A stretch of DNA of 64,000 bases from an uncultured Eubacteriales bacterium (lineage in GTDB: Bacteria; Bacillota; Clostridia; Oscillospirales; Acutalibacteraceae): NCBI GenBank assembly GCA_934630515.1, contig CAKTVV010000015.1, positions 15,346 through 79,345 of the forward strand, written 5' to 3'. Shown piece after piece: positions 31,101 to 39,326 of this stretch. The position numbers were made by a program, and so were the translations under genes. Each line of letters begins with the position of its first letter. Positions within the stretch are counted from its first letter, which is position 1. The notes under the pieces are model-generated. The model saw only the letters and a list, made by a program, of their open reading frames with translations, ran no database searches and was not told where the DNA came from.

Positions 31101-31352
31101 AACGCCGCCGATCCGGACAACGCCGACCGCTGCCGGCAGAACAGCGAGACCTACCGCCGCCGCATCGACGAGGTAGCCCGGTGGCTGCCAGCGGCGGCTA
31201 CGCTGGGGCAGCGGCAATGCGTGCTGTTTCACGATTCGCTGGCGTATCTGGCGGATGAGCTGGGCTTTTCGGTGGCGGCGATTCTGCCCCGCACGGCGGG
31301 GCTTCGGCGCACAAAAGGCGCCATTCCACAAGAAAGGGAGAACGGTTTATGA
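31101..31352 (+). pseudogene. Duplicated internal fragment of znuA
   Basis: Directly after the TGA of znuA, in the same frame, is a near-copy of codons about 181-240 (AADPDNADRCRQNSETYRRRIDEV...LFHDSLAYLADELGFSVA). It then diverges and stops at 31350-31352. It has no start or ribosome site of its own and lacks both domain ends. It looks like a tandem duplication left behind between znuA and znuC. Confidence 0.85.
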
Positions 31353-32080
31353 GCGGGTGCGGATTGCATTGCCTGAAAATCAATCATATCACCGTCCGGG
31401 CGGGCGGACATACGCTGGTGGAGGATGTGAGCCTTCACGCCCATTGCGGGGAGATCACGGCGGTGATCGGCCGCAACGGTGCCGGCAAAAGCACCCTGTT
31501 TAAGGCGGTGCTGGGGGAGCTGCCCCATACGGGGAAGGTCATTTTCACCGGTCATGACGGGATCCCGGCGGAGAAAAAGCCCCGCATCGGCTATGTGCCC
31601 CAAAGTCTCAACGTAGACCCAGGCTCCCCGGCAACAGTGCTGGATATGGCGGTGACCTTCACCAGCCGCTATCCGGCGTTTCTGCCGGTGCCGAAAAAGC
31701 TGCGGGCGGAGATCGCCGGGCATTTCGCCCGGTTCGAGGCAGAGGGGCTGCTGGATAAGCCGGTGGGGCGGCTGTCGGGCGGGGAGCTGCAGCGGGTGCT
31801 GCTGGCGATCGCCACCCGTCCCCACCCGGATATGCTGGTGCTGGACGAGCCGGTGTCCGGCGTGGATGCGGCGGGCTTGGAGCGGTTCTATGCGCTGCTG
31901 GAGCAGCTGCGGCGGGACGATATGGTGATCCTGCTGATCTCCCATGATCTGGAGTTTGTGCGGCACCACGCCGACCGGGTGGTGCTGCTGGGGGGGCGGG
32001 TGCTGGCATCCGGCAGCCCGGCGGAGGTGTTCGCCTCCCCGGCGTTTCAGGAGGCATTTCCCGGAGGAGGTGAGCGGTGA
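31349..32080 (+). CDS. znuC: Zinc ABC transporter ATP-binding protein
   Basis: A 243-residue ABC ATPase: Walker A GRNGAGKST, signature LSGGELQR, Walker B DMLVLDEP and the switch ISHD. IGYVPQSLNVDP is the Q-loop. It energises uptake with the adjacent permease and binding protein. AGAAAGGGAG precedes the ATG. It overlaps the next gene by four bases (ATGA). Confidence 0.9.
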   Translation: MSGCGLHCLKINHITVRAGGHTLVEDVSLHAHCGEITAVIGRNGAGKSTLFKAVLGELPHTGKVIFTGHDGIPAEKKPRIGYVPQSLNVDPGSPATVLDMAVTFTSRYPAFLPVPKKLRAEIAGHFARFEAEGLLDKPVGRLSGGELQRVLLAIATRPHPDMLVLDEPVSGVDAAGLERFYALLEQLRRDDMVILLISHDLEFVRHHADRVVLLGGRVLASGSPAEVFASPAFQEAFPGGGER

Positions 32081-32886
32081 TGGGCGGTATCTTCAGCTTT
32101 TGGCAATACGATTTCATGCGCACGGCGCTGGGGGCGATCCTGCTGCTGGTGCCGCTGCTGTCCATCCTCGGCACGCTGGTGGTGAACAATGGCATGTCCT
32201 TTTTCTCCGATGCGCTGGGGCATTCGGCGCTGACGGGGGTCGCCATCGGCGTGGTGGCGGGGGTCAGCCAATATGAATGGATCATGGTGGCGTTTGCGGT
32301 GGTGTTTGCGCTGCTGATGAACCGCATCCGCCATTCCCGGCTGGCATCCACCGATACGGTCATCGGGGTGTTCTCCTCGGTGGGGGTGGCGCTGGGGCTG
32401 GTGCTGCTGTCCCGGGGCGGCAACTTCGCCAACTATCAGAGCCTGCTCATCGGGGATGTATTGAGCATCACCCGGCAGGAGCTGTGGCTGCTGGGGCTGG
32501 TGCTGGCGGCGACGGCGGTGGTGTGGTGCCTGTGCTTCAACGGCTTTCATGCGGTCAGCATCAGCCCGGCGGTCGCCCGCAGCAAGGGGCTGCGGGTGGG
32601 GCTGCTGGACAACCTGTTTGTGGTGCTGATCGCCGTGGTGGTGATGCTGGCGATCCGCTGGGTGGGGCTGCTGCTCATCAACGCCATGCTCATCCTCCCG
32701 GCGGCGGCGTCCCGCCATGTGGCACGCAGTATGCGCAGCTATCATCTGCTGGCGCTGATCTTCGGGCTGTTCGCCGGGGTGCTGGGGCTGCTGCTGTCCT
32801 ATTATAACGGCGTCGCCACCGGCCCCACCATCATTCTGGTGCAGGCGGTGATTTTCTTCGGCACATTCCTCATGCGGGAAAAATAA
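32077..32886 (+). CDS. znuB: Zinc ABC transporter permease
   Basis: A 269-residue ABC-3 family permease with about eight hydrophobic segments. NNGMSFFSDALGHSALTGVAIG contains the coupling region, and VGLLLINAMLILPAAASRHVARS is the typical late motif. It shares an ATGA overlap with the ATPase gene. Metal specificity (Zn rather than Mn) is inferred from the His-rich loop of the binding protein. Confidence 0.9.
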   Translation: MMGGIFSFWQYDFMRTALGAILLLVPLLSILGTLVVNNGMSFFSDALGHSALTGVAIGVVAGVSQYEWIMVAFAVVFALLMNRIRHSRLASTDTVIGVFSSVGVALGLVLLSRGGNFANYQSLLIGDVLSITRQELWLLGLVLAATAVVWCLCFNGFHAVSISPAVARSKGLRVGLLDNLFVVLIAVVVMLAIRWVGLLLINAMLILPAAASRHVARSMRSYHLLALIFGLFAGVLGLLLSYYNGVATGPTIILVQAVIFFGTFLMREK

Positions 32887-32907
32887 AAGGGCGAGCTAAC
32901 ACAAAAC

Positions 32908-32937
32908 GCCAGCAAAACCGTGGTTTTGCTGGCATTT
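32908..32937 (+). terminator. Terminator after znuB
   Basis: GCCAGCAAAACC pairs with GGTTTTGCTGGC, followed by ATTTT. Confidence 0.9.
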
Positions 32938-32939
32938 TC

Positions 32940-33190
32940 TGCGTTTATCCGGTCGAAACGGCTGGCTTCGGCTGCAGGAATGAAAGGCAGAGCTTATGGG
33001 ACGGGTCGATCCCATCTCCGGCGAAAATGCGCCGCCCTTGCGGGAGCGGGCGCTTTTTATACACGGGGCAGCGGCTGCCTTTGCGGCGAGCGCTCTTATA
33101 TGCGCTGCTCGTATACAGGAGGCGCCGGGGGAAAGCAGCGGTTATCCCACATACCCGTTAGATTGCGTCCGGCGGTTGATGCCGGTTCCA
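32940..33190. other. Intergenic stretch, no gene recognised
   Basis: Open frames through here lack start signals and family resemblance. I see no RNA or repeat. Confidence 0.5.
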
Positions 33191-33193
33191 AAA

Positions 33194-33226
33194 GCATGCG
33201 CCGCCCGTTTTTTCGGGCGGCGCATG
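33194..33226 (-). terminator. Palindromic terminator of the YghO-like gene
   Basis: CATGCGCCGCCCG pairs with CGGGCGGCGCATG around T6; on the minus strand it lies just after the stop at 33235. Confidence 0.6.
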
Positions 33227-33234
33227 GCAGTTGT

Positions 33235-34386
33235 TTATATATCCTTGATGTAGCAGCGGCGGCGCTTGTGCTGCTCCTTGTCGAACATTTTCCACTGGGC
33301 GAGAATTTTGCTGTTGGTCTCCAGCTGGGGGCCGGTCTCCGCAAAGCGGATCCCCATTTTCGCCGCCCCCTGAATGAGGTGGTCGAGGATGATGGCGTTG
33401 ATGCCGGCGCCCTGCAGCTCCGGCTTGACGGCGATGAGCAGCATATCCGCCGTGTCGTTCTTCCGCAGATCGTGCAGCACCCGCACCCAGCCGGTGGGGA
33501 ACAGCCGTCCCCGGCTCTTTTGCATAGCCGTCGCCATGGAGGGGGCGCTGACCCCGAATGCCACCATCCGCTCCTGCTCGTCCATCACGAAGCACGCCAG
33601 ATTCGGATTGATGAGCGGGGCGAACTTGGTCTTATACTTCTTCACCTGCCGCTCGTTCAGCTCGACCACGCCGTAGAGGGGCGAATACGCCTCGTTCACC
33701 AGCCGGAACACCTGCTCCACCAGCGGGGGATACTGCCATTGGTGCCTGACGTTGGCTATGTGGAGCTTGCGGCTGCGCAGCACATGCTCGGCGATGCGGT
33801 GCAGCTTCACCCCCTGGGGGCTGTCCGGGGTGGGCGCCTGGATGTAAAACTCCACCCAGTCGGTGTCCTTGCGGTAGCCCAGCCGCTCCAGATGCTCGTT
33901 ATAGTAGGGATGATTATAATAGGTGATGAACATGCTGCGGCGGTCAAAGCCCTCCACCAGCATACCCTCCCGGTCCATGTCGCAGAAGCCCAGCGGCCCG
34001 TGGATCTGGTCGCAGCCCTTTTCGGCTGCCCAGCTCTCCACGGCGGCAAACAGGGCGGCGGATACCGCCGGATCGTCGATAAAGTCCACCTGAGAGAACC
34101 GCATCCGGTTGGTGTGCCATTTCTCGTTGGCTTTATAGCTGAGGATAGCGCCGATGCGCCCGACGACCTCGCCGTCCCGGTAGGCCAGCCAGCATTTGGC
34201 GTCGCAATAGTCGAAGGCGGGATTTTTCGTCCGATCCCAGTCCGCCAGATCGTCGCCGTAAAAGGCGGGCACAAACTGGGGCACATCCCGATACAGCTGG
34301 TTCGGGTAATCCACGAACCGGCGCAGCTCCTGTTTTGTGGTCACCTCCCGCACGGTGACGGCGGTGGTATCCATGGTGGAAAGCAT
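33235..34386 (-). CDS. YghO-like acetyltransferase-fold protein
   Basis: A 383-residue cytoplasmic protein. DYPNQLYRDVPQFVPAFYGDD near the N terminus, then KCWLAYRDGEVVGRIGAI, GPLGFCDMDREGMLVEGFD, and a second GNAT-like half with LLIAVKPELQGAGINAIILDHL. This layout matches a large family annotated as GNAT-type or YghO proteins, of unknown substrate. The ATG at 34386 is preceded by GGAGGAGG; the longer open frame upstream crosses the promoter of the divergent gene and is not used. Confidence 0.75.
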   Translation of the reverse strand: MLSTMDTTAVTVREVTTKQELRRFVDYPNQLYRDVPQFVPAFYGDDLADWDRTKNPAFDYCDAKCWLAYRDGEVVGRIGAILSYKANEKWHTNRMRFSQVDFIDDPAVSAALFAAVESWAAEKGCDQIHGPLGFCDMDREGMLVEGFDRRSMFITYYNHPYYNEHLERLGYRKDTDWVEFYIQAPTPDSPQGVKLHRIAEHVLRSRKLHIANVRHQWQYPPLVEQVFRLVNEAYSPLYGVVELNERQVKKYKTKFAPLINPNLACFVMDEQERMVAFGVSAPSMATAMQKSRGRLFPTGWVRVLHDLRKNDTADMLLIAVKPELQGAGINAIILDHLIQGAAKMGIRFAETGPQLETNSKILAQWKMFDKEQHKRRRCYIKDI

Positions 34387-34441
34387 AAGGTTCCTCCTCC
34401 TTGCGGTCATTGAGACAGGCGGATGCTGCCATACAGCCTCT

Positions 34442-34470
34442 ATTCTACTCCTGCTGCCGCCATTTGTCAA
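34442..34470 (-). promoter_or_regulatory. Promoter of the YghO-like gene
   Basis: On the minus strand: TTGACA, 17 bases, TAGAAT. Confidence 0.8.
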
Positions 34471-34513
34471 ACAAAACCCAAGGACAGGCAAAATTTCCAT
34501 AAAACGATCCGAC

Positions 34514-34542
34514 TTGACTTTTTTATCGAAAAACAGTATAAT
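34514..34542 (+). promoter_or_regulatory. Promoter of the DUF2975/XRE pair
   Basis: TTGACT, 17 bases, TATAAT. Confidence 0.85.
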
Positions 34543-34590
34543 AAGCCCACTGCAACACACGATACTGTAAGATAAAGGAAATGACAGAGC

Positions 34591-35046
34591 ATGAAGCTGA
34601 TCGGAAAAAACGGTCTCAGCCGTTGGATCGAAATATACACCACGGTGCTGCTGTGCGTGATTCCGCTGCTGGTGGTGACGCTGCCCTTTACCATCACTTG
34701 GATCACCGAGCGCCCCCACGGCGACCCGTTTTATACTCGGTATCTGGTGATCCTCACCTATTCCGGCGTGATGGCGGAGCTGATCTTCTGGCAGGCACGG
34801 CGCATTTTGTCCAACGTAAACCATAACCGGGTGTTTTCCGCCGACACGGTGCGGCGGATGCGGGTCATGGCGGTGGAGTGCATGGTGCTGGCGGTGGCGT
34901 ATCTGGCGACCATGTTCTGGATGTCGAAATTCTTTATGGCGGCGCTGTTTGTGGTGTTTGTGCTGGCGGGGGGCGTGCTGCTGGTGTTCGCCGAGCTGTT
35001 CCGGCAGGCGAATGCCTACAAGGAAGAAAACGACATGACGATATAA
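34591..35046 (+). CDS. DUF2975 membrane protein
   Basis: A 151-residue protein with four hydrophobic helices (about residues 15-35, 50-68, 95-112 and 115-135), fitting DUF2975. DUF2975 genes commonly pair with a small YozG-type XRE regulator, as here. AAAGGAA precedes the ATG. Role unknown; likely a membrane stress or regulatory partner. Confidence 0.75.
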   Translation: MKLIGKNGLSRWIEIYTTVLLCVIPLLVVTLPFTITWITERPHGDPFYTRYLVILTYSGVMAELIFWQARRILSNVNHNRVFSADTVRRMRVMAVECMVLAVAYLATMFWMSKFFMAALFVVFVLAGGVLLVFAELFRQANAYKEENDMTI

Positions 35047-35064
35047 AGGTGGGCAGCGGAAGCG

Positions 35065-35280
35065 ATGAGTATTATGATCAATCTGGATGTGATGATGGCC
35101 AAGCGCAAGATGGGCTTGACCGAGCTGTCCGATCGGGTGGGCATCACACTGGCGAACCTGTCCATTCTCAAAAACAACCGGGCGAAGGCGGTGCGTTTCT
35201 CCACGCTGGAGGCGATCTGCAAGGCGCTGGATTGCCAGCCCGGCGACATTCTGGAGTATGTACCGGATAAAAAGCAATAA
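35065..35280 (+). CDS. YozG-like XRE/Cro transcriptional regulator
   Basis: A 71-residue single helix-turn-helix protein: MINLDVMMAKRKMGLTELSDRVGITLANLSILKNNRAKAVRF, ending ALDCQPGDILEYV. This is the compact Cro/CI type that pairs with DUF2975. It begins 18 bp after the membrane gene and is followed by a strong terminator, so the two form one operon. Confidence 0.88.
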   Translation: MSIMINLDVMMAKRKMGLTELSDRVGITLANLSILKNNRAKAVRFSTLEAICKALDCQPGDILEYVPDKKQ

Positions 35281-35298
35281 GCCCCTTTGGGACAAAAG

Positions 35299-35337
35299 CA
35301 GCCCCGACAGCGTTGCGCTGTCGGGGCTGCTTTTTTT
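35299..35337 (+). terminator. Terminator after the XRE gene
   Basis: AGCCCCGACAGC pairs with GCTGTCGGGGCT, followed by GC and seven T. Confidence 0.92.
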
Positions 35338-35350
35338 GGCGGATCGCAGG

Positions 35351-35497
35351 TCATTCGTTGCGGCTGTTGATATGCTGCTTCAATATCAGGTTTATATACT
35401 GGGACAGGGAGCGGTCATCGTTTTCCGCTGCCTGCTTGAGCTTCTCCAAAACATCCCCGTCGATCGTAATGCTGATCTTTTCCTTTAAGGGCTTCAA
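35351..35497 (-). CDS. Small ribbon-helix-helix DNA-binding protein
   Basis: A 48-residue protein starting at TTG 35497 after GAGGTGG. Its sequence, KEKISITIDGDVLEKLKQAAENDD followed by RSLSQYINLILKQHI, has a short beta strand and two helices of the Arc/MetJ type. Such proteins are often antitoxins or repressors; no toxin gene is adjacent. The longer open frame upstream includes promoter DNA and is unlikely. Confidence 0.7.
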   Translation of the reverse strand: MKPLKEKISITIDGDVLEKLKQAAENDDRSLSQYINLILKQHINSRNE

Positions 35498-35577
35498 TGT
35501 AACCACCTCGTTTACGCTGCAATCACTGTGTAGTACGAGATCCGCTTGTCCATTATAAGGGAAAAATAAAAAAACTA

Positions 35578-35606
35578 TTGACAAATAGTATAAAGTAGGA
35601 TAAATA
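35578..35606 (+). promoter_or_regulatory. Promoter of the 35.7 kb membrane gene
   Basis: TTGACA, 17 bases, TAAATA. It faces the ribbon-helix-helix gene, which could bind here. Confidence 0.65.
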
Positions 35607-35660
35607 CTACCGTCGGGCGGCGGGGGTGCTGCCGCCAATAAACGGACAGGAGGATTGTAT

Positions 35661-36086
35661 ATGGTTTCCTACGGAGATAGCGGCTTCATGGAATGGGCGG
35701 AGGAAAATGGGTTCAACGACGAGGATGTGCGCCTGATGCGGCGCACCGCCGGCAAGCGGGCGCTGATGTGGCTCTTGATCCCCATGGCGTTTGCGCTGAT
35801 CGGTCTGATCCCGGGGCAGGACGTCTGGATCACGGTGGCGGACATTCTGTTTGTCGTCTTTTTCAATCCGTTCTTTGTGCAGGCGTGGACCAGCTATAAG
35901 TGCGTGAAGCAGGGCTCCTTTGACAACGTGCGCAGCGGGATTCTTCTCAGGATATTTTGTTTGATTCAGGTTGTTTCATACATATTTGTGATCCCGCTGC
36001 TGCTGAAGCTGATCTTTGTGAAGCAGGGCTTCGGCACCGGCTGGCGGGGTCTGATGAAAAAAGGAAAGGTCGGTAACCACGCATAA
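35661..36086 (+). CDS. Small membrane protein of unknown function
   Basis: A 141-residue protein. A soluble N terminus (WAEENGFNDEDVRLMRRTAGKR) is followed by three hydrophobic helices (about 34-50, 55-75 and 97-120). ATG 35661 follows ACAGGAGGA by seven bases; TTG 35655 is too close. I do not recognise a family. It is divergent from the ribbon-helix-helix gene. Confidence 0.6.
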   Translation: MVSYGDSGFMEWAEENGFNDEDVRLMRRTAGKRALMWLLIPMAFALIGLIPGQDVWITVADILFVVFFNPFFVQAWTSYKCVKQGSFDNVRSGILLRIFCLIQVVSYIFVIPLLLKLIFVKQGFGTGWRGLMKKGKVGNHA

Positions 36087-36118
36087 TCAGGCAAGCTCGG
36101 TGACCGCACATAATGCGG

Positions 36119-36156
36119 AAAGACCCGCCCCGGGGATCCCGGCGGCGGGTCTTTCT
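36119..36156 (+). terminator. Terminator after the small membrane gene
   Basis: AAAGACCCGCC pairs with GGCGGGTCTTT, followed by CTATT. Confidence 0.8.
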
Positions 36157-36293
36157 ATTGAGGAGGAAGAATGACGGTATATTGGGGCATCCGGGTCGGC
36201 GGCAGATACCGGTGGCTGCCGGAAGCATATCCCGGCGGCGCATTCCCGGCGTTCACCGCCGCCGCAGGCTGTCGGTGGGCGGGAGCGGGGGCT

Positions 36294-37280
36294 TTAGCTG
36301 CGGGGAGCGTGATCGTAGGCTGCCCAGAAAGCCCGGGCGGTCTTTTCGTATGCCTCCCGATCCACGGCGTAGCTCATGCCGTGCTCGGCGCCCGGCACCA
36401 CCAGCAGATGCTTGGGACCGGCGCAGGCCTTGTAGTTTTCGTAGGTCATCTCGATGGGCACGAAATGATCGTCGGTGCCGTGGATGAACAGCACCGGCAG
36501 ATGGGTGGTGCGCAGCGCCTCCACGGTGGAGTAGTCTGCCGCCCCCATGTGGATCTTCCGGCGGCAGATGCGATCCGCCATGCGTCCCTTCAGCCCGAAT
36601 TGCATATGGAGATTTTTGCGGGTGATATACTCCCAGATGGCGTGGGGGGAGGTGAAGCCGCAATCCGCCATCACGCCGTGGACATTTTCGGGCATCTCCA
36701 GCCCGGTCGCCATCAGCACGGTGGCGGCGCCCATGGACACCCCCGCCAGATACACCGGCAGCGCCTCGCCGCAGCGCTCGTTGACGAAATGCACCCAGCT
36801 GCGGCAGTCGAACCGCTCGATCATGCCGAAGCCCATGTGGGTGCCGCCGCTGTTGTTCTGTCCCCGCTGCTCGGCGAACAGCACGTTGCAGCCGTTATCC
36901 AGCCAGAAATCGGCGATCATCCCGAAGTCCATGCCGTAGCTGGAGCGCCAGCCGTGCATGGCGACGATGGTGCGCTGCGCCTCCTCCTGCCGGAACCAGT
37001 GACCCACCAGCGGGGTCCCGTCCTCGGCGGTGATCTGCACTACCTCGTGGGGGCGGGTCTCCAGCGCATGGGACGCCTCCCGGCGGGCAGCCTGAAAGGG
37101 GTTTTCCGCCTTGGAGCCGGAGATGCGCCCCTCGGAATTCTGCAGAATACGGGGCTTATCCCGATCCAGCGCCACCCGCACCAGCAGGTCGGTGACGGTG
37201 TAGGCGGCTGCGCCCGCCAAAGCGCCGGCTGCCACAATGCCGCCGGTGATCGCCAATGCCTTTTTTACTGTAGAGCTCAT
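36294..37280 (-). CDS. Membrane-anchored alpha/beta hydrolase
   Basis: A 328-residue protein with an N-terminal hydrophobic anchor (about residues 8-30). The fold shows AMHGWRSS (oxyanion), nucleophile S182 in LAGVSMGAATVL, the acid in HGTDDHFVP and His in GAEHGMSY. It resembles YqkD-type extracytoplasmic hydrolases of unknown substrate. ATG 37280 follows AAGGAGGG; the upstream extension has no ribosome site. Confidence 0.82.
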   Translation of the reverse strand: MSSTVKKALAITGGIVAAGALAGAAAYTVTDLLVRVALDRDKPRILQNSEGRISGSKAENPFQAARREASHALETRPHEVVQITAEDGTPLVGHWFRQEEAQRTIVAMHGWRSSYGMDFGMIADFWLDNGCNVLFAEQRGQNNSGGTHMGFGMIERFDCRSWVHFVNERCGEALPVYLAGVSMGAATVLMATGLEMPENVHGVMADCGFTSPHAIWEYITRKNLHMQFGLKGRMADRICRRKIHMGAADYSTVEALRTTHLPVLFIHGTDDHFVPIEMTYENYKACAGPKHLLVVPGAEHGMSYAVDREAYEKTARAFWAAYDHAPRS

Positions 37281-37307
37281 GTGGGTACCCTCCTTGTCGG
37301 TAGTGAA

Positions 37308-37350
37308 CAGTCCGGTGTGGTCTATGCGTTTATCATACCACACCGGACTG
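37308..37350 (-). terminator. Hairpin between the MMPL operon and the hydrolase gene
   Basis: CAGTCCGGTGTGGT pairs perfectly with ACCACACCGGACTG. It follows the coiled-coil gene on the minus strand. No strong T-run, so it may stall or protect RNA as much as terminate. Confidence 0.6.
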
Positions 37351-37364
37351 AAATTATTGGTGAA

Positions 37365-39326
37365 TTATTTCTGAACTTTCACAGCGTCGGTGCGGTAGAT
37401 GAACTTCACCTGACCGTCCATATCGTCGCCCAGTCCGGTGTAGGACTGGTAGGCCTTGGATACGTCGGCGGTGGCCTTCAGCCGGGTCACCAAGCCGGCC
37501 AGATCGCCGTTGACGGCGTCGGTGAGCTTCTTAACGCCCTGCTCGTTGAACGCCTTCAGCCCGTCGGACAGCCGCATAGCGCCGTCCTTCAGCTGGGTCA
37601 CGCCGCTTACCAGCGCCGGGGCGCCGTCCTTGAGCTGCAGAACCCCATCATACAGCTGAGCGGTGCCCGCCACCAGCTGGGCGGTGCCGTCCTTAAGCTG
37701 ACCGGCGCCGTCCTTGGCATCCGCCACGCCGGCGGTGTAATCCCGCAGCCCGGTGTAGAACTCGTTATAGCTGTCCAGCCCGGCGATGGCCTGCTCTACC
37801 TGAGGCTTCAGCGTCTGCTGCGCCAGCCCCACATACAGCGCCTGAATGGTTGCCTGTCCCACGGGGGTGGCGGCGAGCTGTCCTGCCTGCTGCAGCGCCT
37901 GCAGGCTGGCGGGATCGTTCTGCTGCGCCTTGTAGAGCAGCGTGCCGATGTAGGTCATCGCCTCGTCGGTGGTCTTGCCGGCATTCAGCTGCTGCGCCAG
38001 CAGCACCTTGACGGCGGGGTATTGCGCCTCGGGAATGTGTTTGGCTGCCAGTTGGGCATCCAGCACGGGCTGCGCCAGTCGGGCCAGCTGCGCCTTCTGG
38101 GTATCGTTGGGGGCGGTCAGCAGGCCGCCCAGCACGGTCTTGTAGTTCTCGATGGTCAGCTCGTCCACGGTCAGCCCGGCGTCGGCAAATTGCTTCTGCA
38201 CGGAGCTGAGCAGGGTCTGGAATACGGACTTGGCGCCCGCATTGAGGGTGTCGTTGTGGTCGGTCAGCTCGGTGAGCCCGGCGAGCAGCTTGCCGGTGCC
38301 CTCGTCCAGCGTACCGGCACCGTCCTTCAGCTGGGCGGCGCCCGCCGCCAGCGTGTCGATGCCCTTGACCAGCGTGCCGGATTTCTCCAGCAGGGTGGTC
38401 AGCCCGTCATACAGCTGGGAGGAGCCGTCCATGAGCTGCTGCATGGCATCGGTGAGGGTGTTCAGGGAGGCGGTCAGCTCATCCACGGAGTTGAGGTTGT
38501 CGGTGTTCAGCTTGTTGAAGATCTCGTTGGTCGCCACCGTGACGGTGTTGGTCATCTCGAAATTCTCCACATCCGCCGTGATCTCCACATAGGCGGGGAT
38601 CTCCAGCTTATCCTTGGACAGATTCAGGTTCTCCTGCAGACCGGGGAACGCCAGCCCGATGACGGCGGTGCGGTTGCCGTCGTTGATGACCTTGCCGTTG
38701 GTGACGGTCACGTTCTGGAACACGTCGTTGTCCAGCAGCATCCCGGTCAGCATCCCGAAGGGGACATAGATCTTTTCCTCTTTGCCGTCCACGGTCACCA
38801 TTTTATACTGGTTGTTCCGGTAATCGTAGCGGATGACGACCTTGCCGCTCTTGCCCGCCAGCTCCTCGGCGGAGACGGTCTTGCCGTCCAGCGTATAGGA
38901 GACGGACAGGCTCACCGGCAGCTCCTTGTCGATGGTGCCCTGGCAATAGATGTCATTGCCCTGGGCGTCCCACACCCGCATATTGTCGCCGTTCATGGTG
39001 TAGGATTCGCTGCCCTTGACGTTTTCCACATCCTTCATTTCCGACTTGTCGGTGAAGGAGGCGGCACCCGCCTTATTCTGGATCCAGTCGCTGACGATGA
39101 TCTTTTTCACGCTGCCGTCGGCACCCGCCAGCACATACACCGTCTCGTCCTTGGACAGATCGGCGGTGCTGTCCGGCGACAGCAGCGACACCTTGGATGC
39201 GGAGGAGTCCTCCTCCGTCTTGCTGTCGGTATTGTTCAGAGCCAGCACAGTCGCCCCGACGCTACCGGCGACCAGCAGAGCGGCGCAGGAAACCAGCGCC
39301 AGCGGTTTTTTCAGCAGGTTATTCAT
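37365..39326 (-). CDS. Exported YhgE/Pip-like coiled-coil protein
   Basis: A 653-residue protein with an N-terminal signal or anchor helix. A beta-rich first part (to about residue 260) is followed by helices carrying repeated units such as GAAQLKDGAGTLDEG, GAGQLKDGTAQLVAG and GVTQLKDGAMRLSDG. These eleven-residue x-QLxDGxxxLxxG repeats are typical of YhgE/Pip-like partners of MMPL exporters. It ends without the usual six C-terminal helices. The start overlaps the MMPL gene's end by eight bases, so they are translated together. Confidence 0.75.
   Translation of the reverse strand: MNNLLKKPLALVSCAALLVAGSVGATVLALNNTDSKTEEDSSASKVSLLSPDSTADLSKDETVYVLAGADGSVKKIIVSDWIQNKAGAASFTDKSEMKDVENVKGSESYTMNGDNMRVWDAQGNDIYCQGTIDKELPVSLSVSYTLDGKTVSAEELAGKSGKVVIRYDYRNNQYKMVTVDGKEEKIYVPFGMLTGMLLDNDVFQNVTVTNGKVINDGNRTAVIGLAFPGLQENLNLSKDKLEIPAYVEITADVENFEMTNTVTVATNEIFNKLNTDNLNSVDELTASLNTLTDAMQQLMDGSSQLYDGLTTLLEKSGTLVKGIDTLAAGAAQLKDGAGTLDEGTGKLLAGLTELTDHNDTLNAGAKSVFQTLLSSVQKQFADAGLTVDELTIENYKTVLGGLLTAPNDTQKAQLARLAQPVLDAQLAAKHIPEAQYPAVKVLLAQQLNAGKTTDEAMTYIGTLLYKAQQNDPASLQALQQAGQLAATPVGQATIQALYVGLAQQTLKPQVEQAIAGLDSYNEFYTGLRDYTAGVADAKDGAGQLKDGTAQLVAGTAQLYDGVLQLKDGAPALVSGVTQLKDGAMRLSDGLKAFNEQGVKKLTDAVNGDLAGLVTRLKATADVSKAYQSYTGLGDDMDGQVKFIYRTDAVKVQK

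Noticed and set aside
35351..35497. Ribbon-helix-helix gene as part of a toxin-antitoxin pair
   Set aside because: No small toxin-like gene on either side in the same direction.
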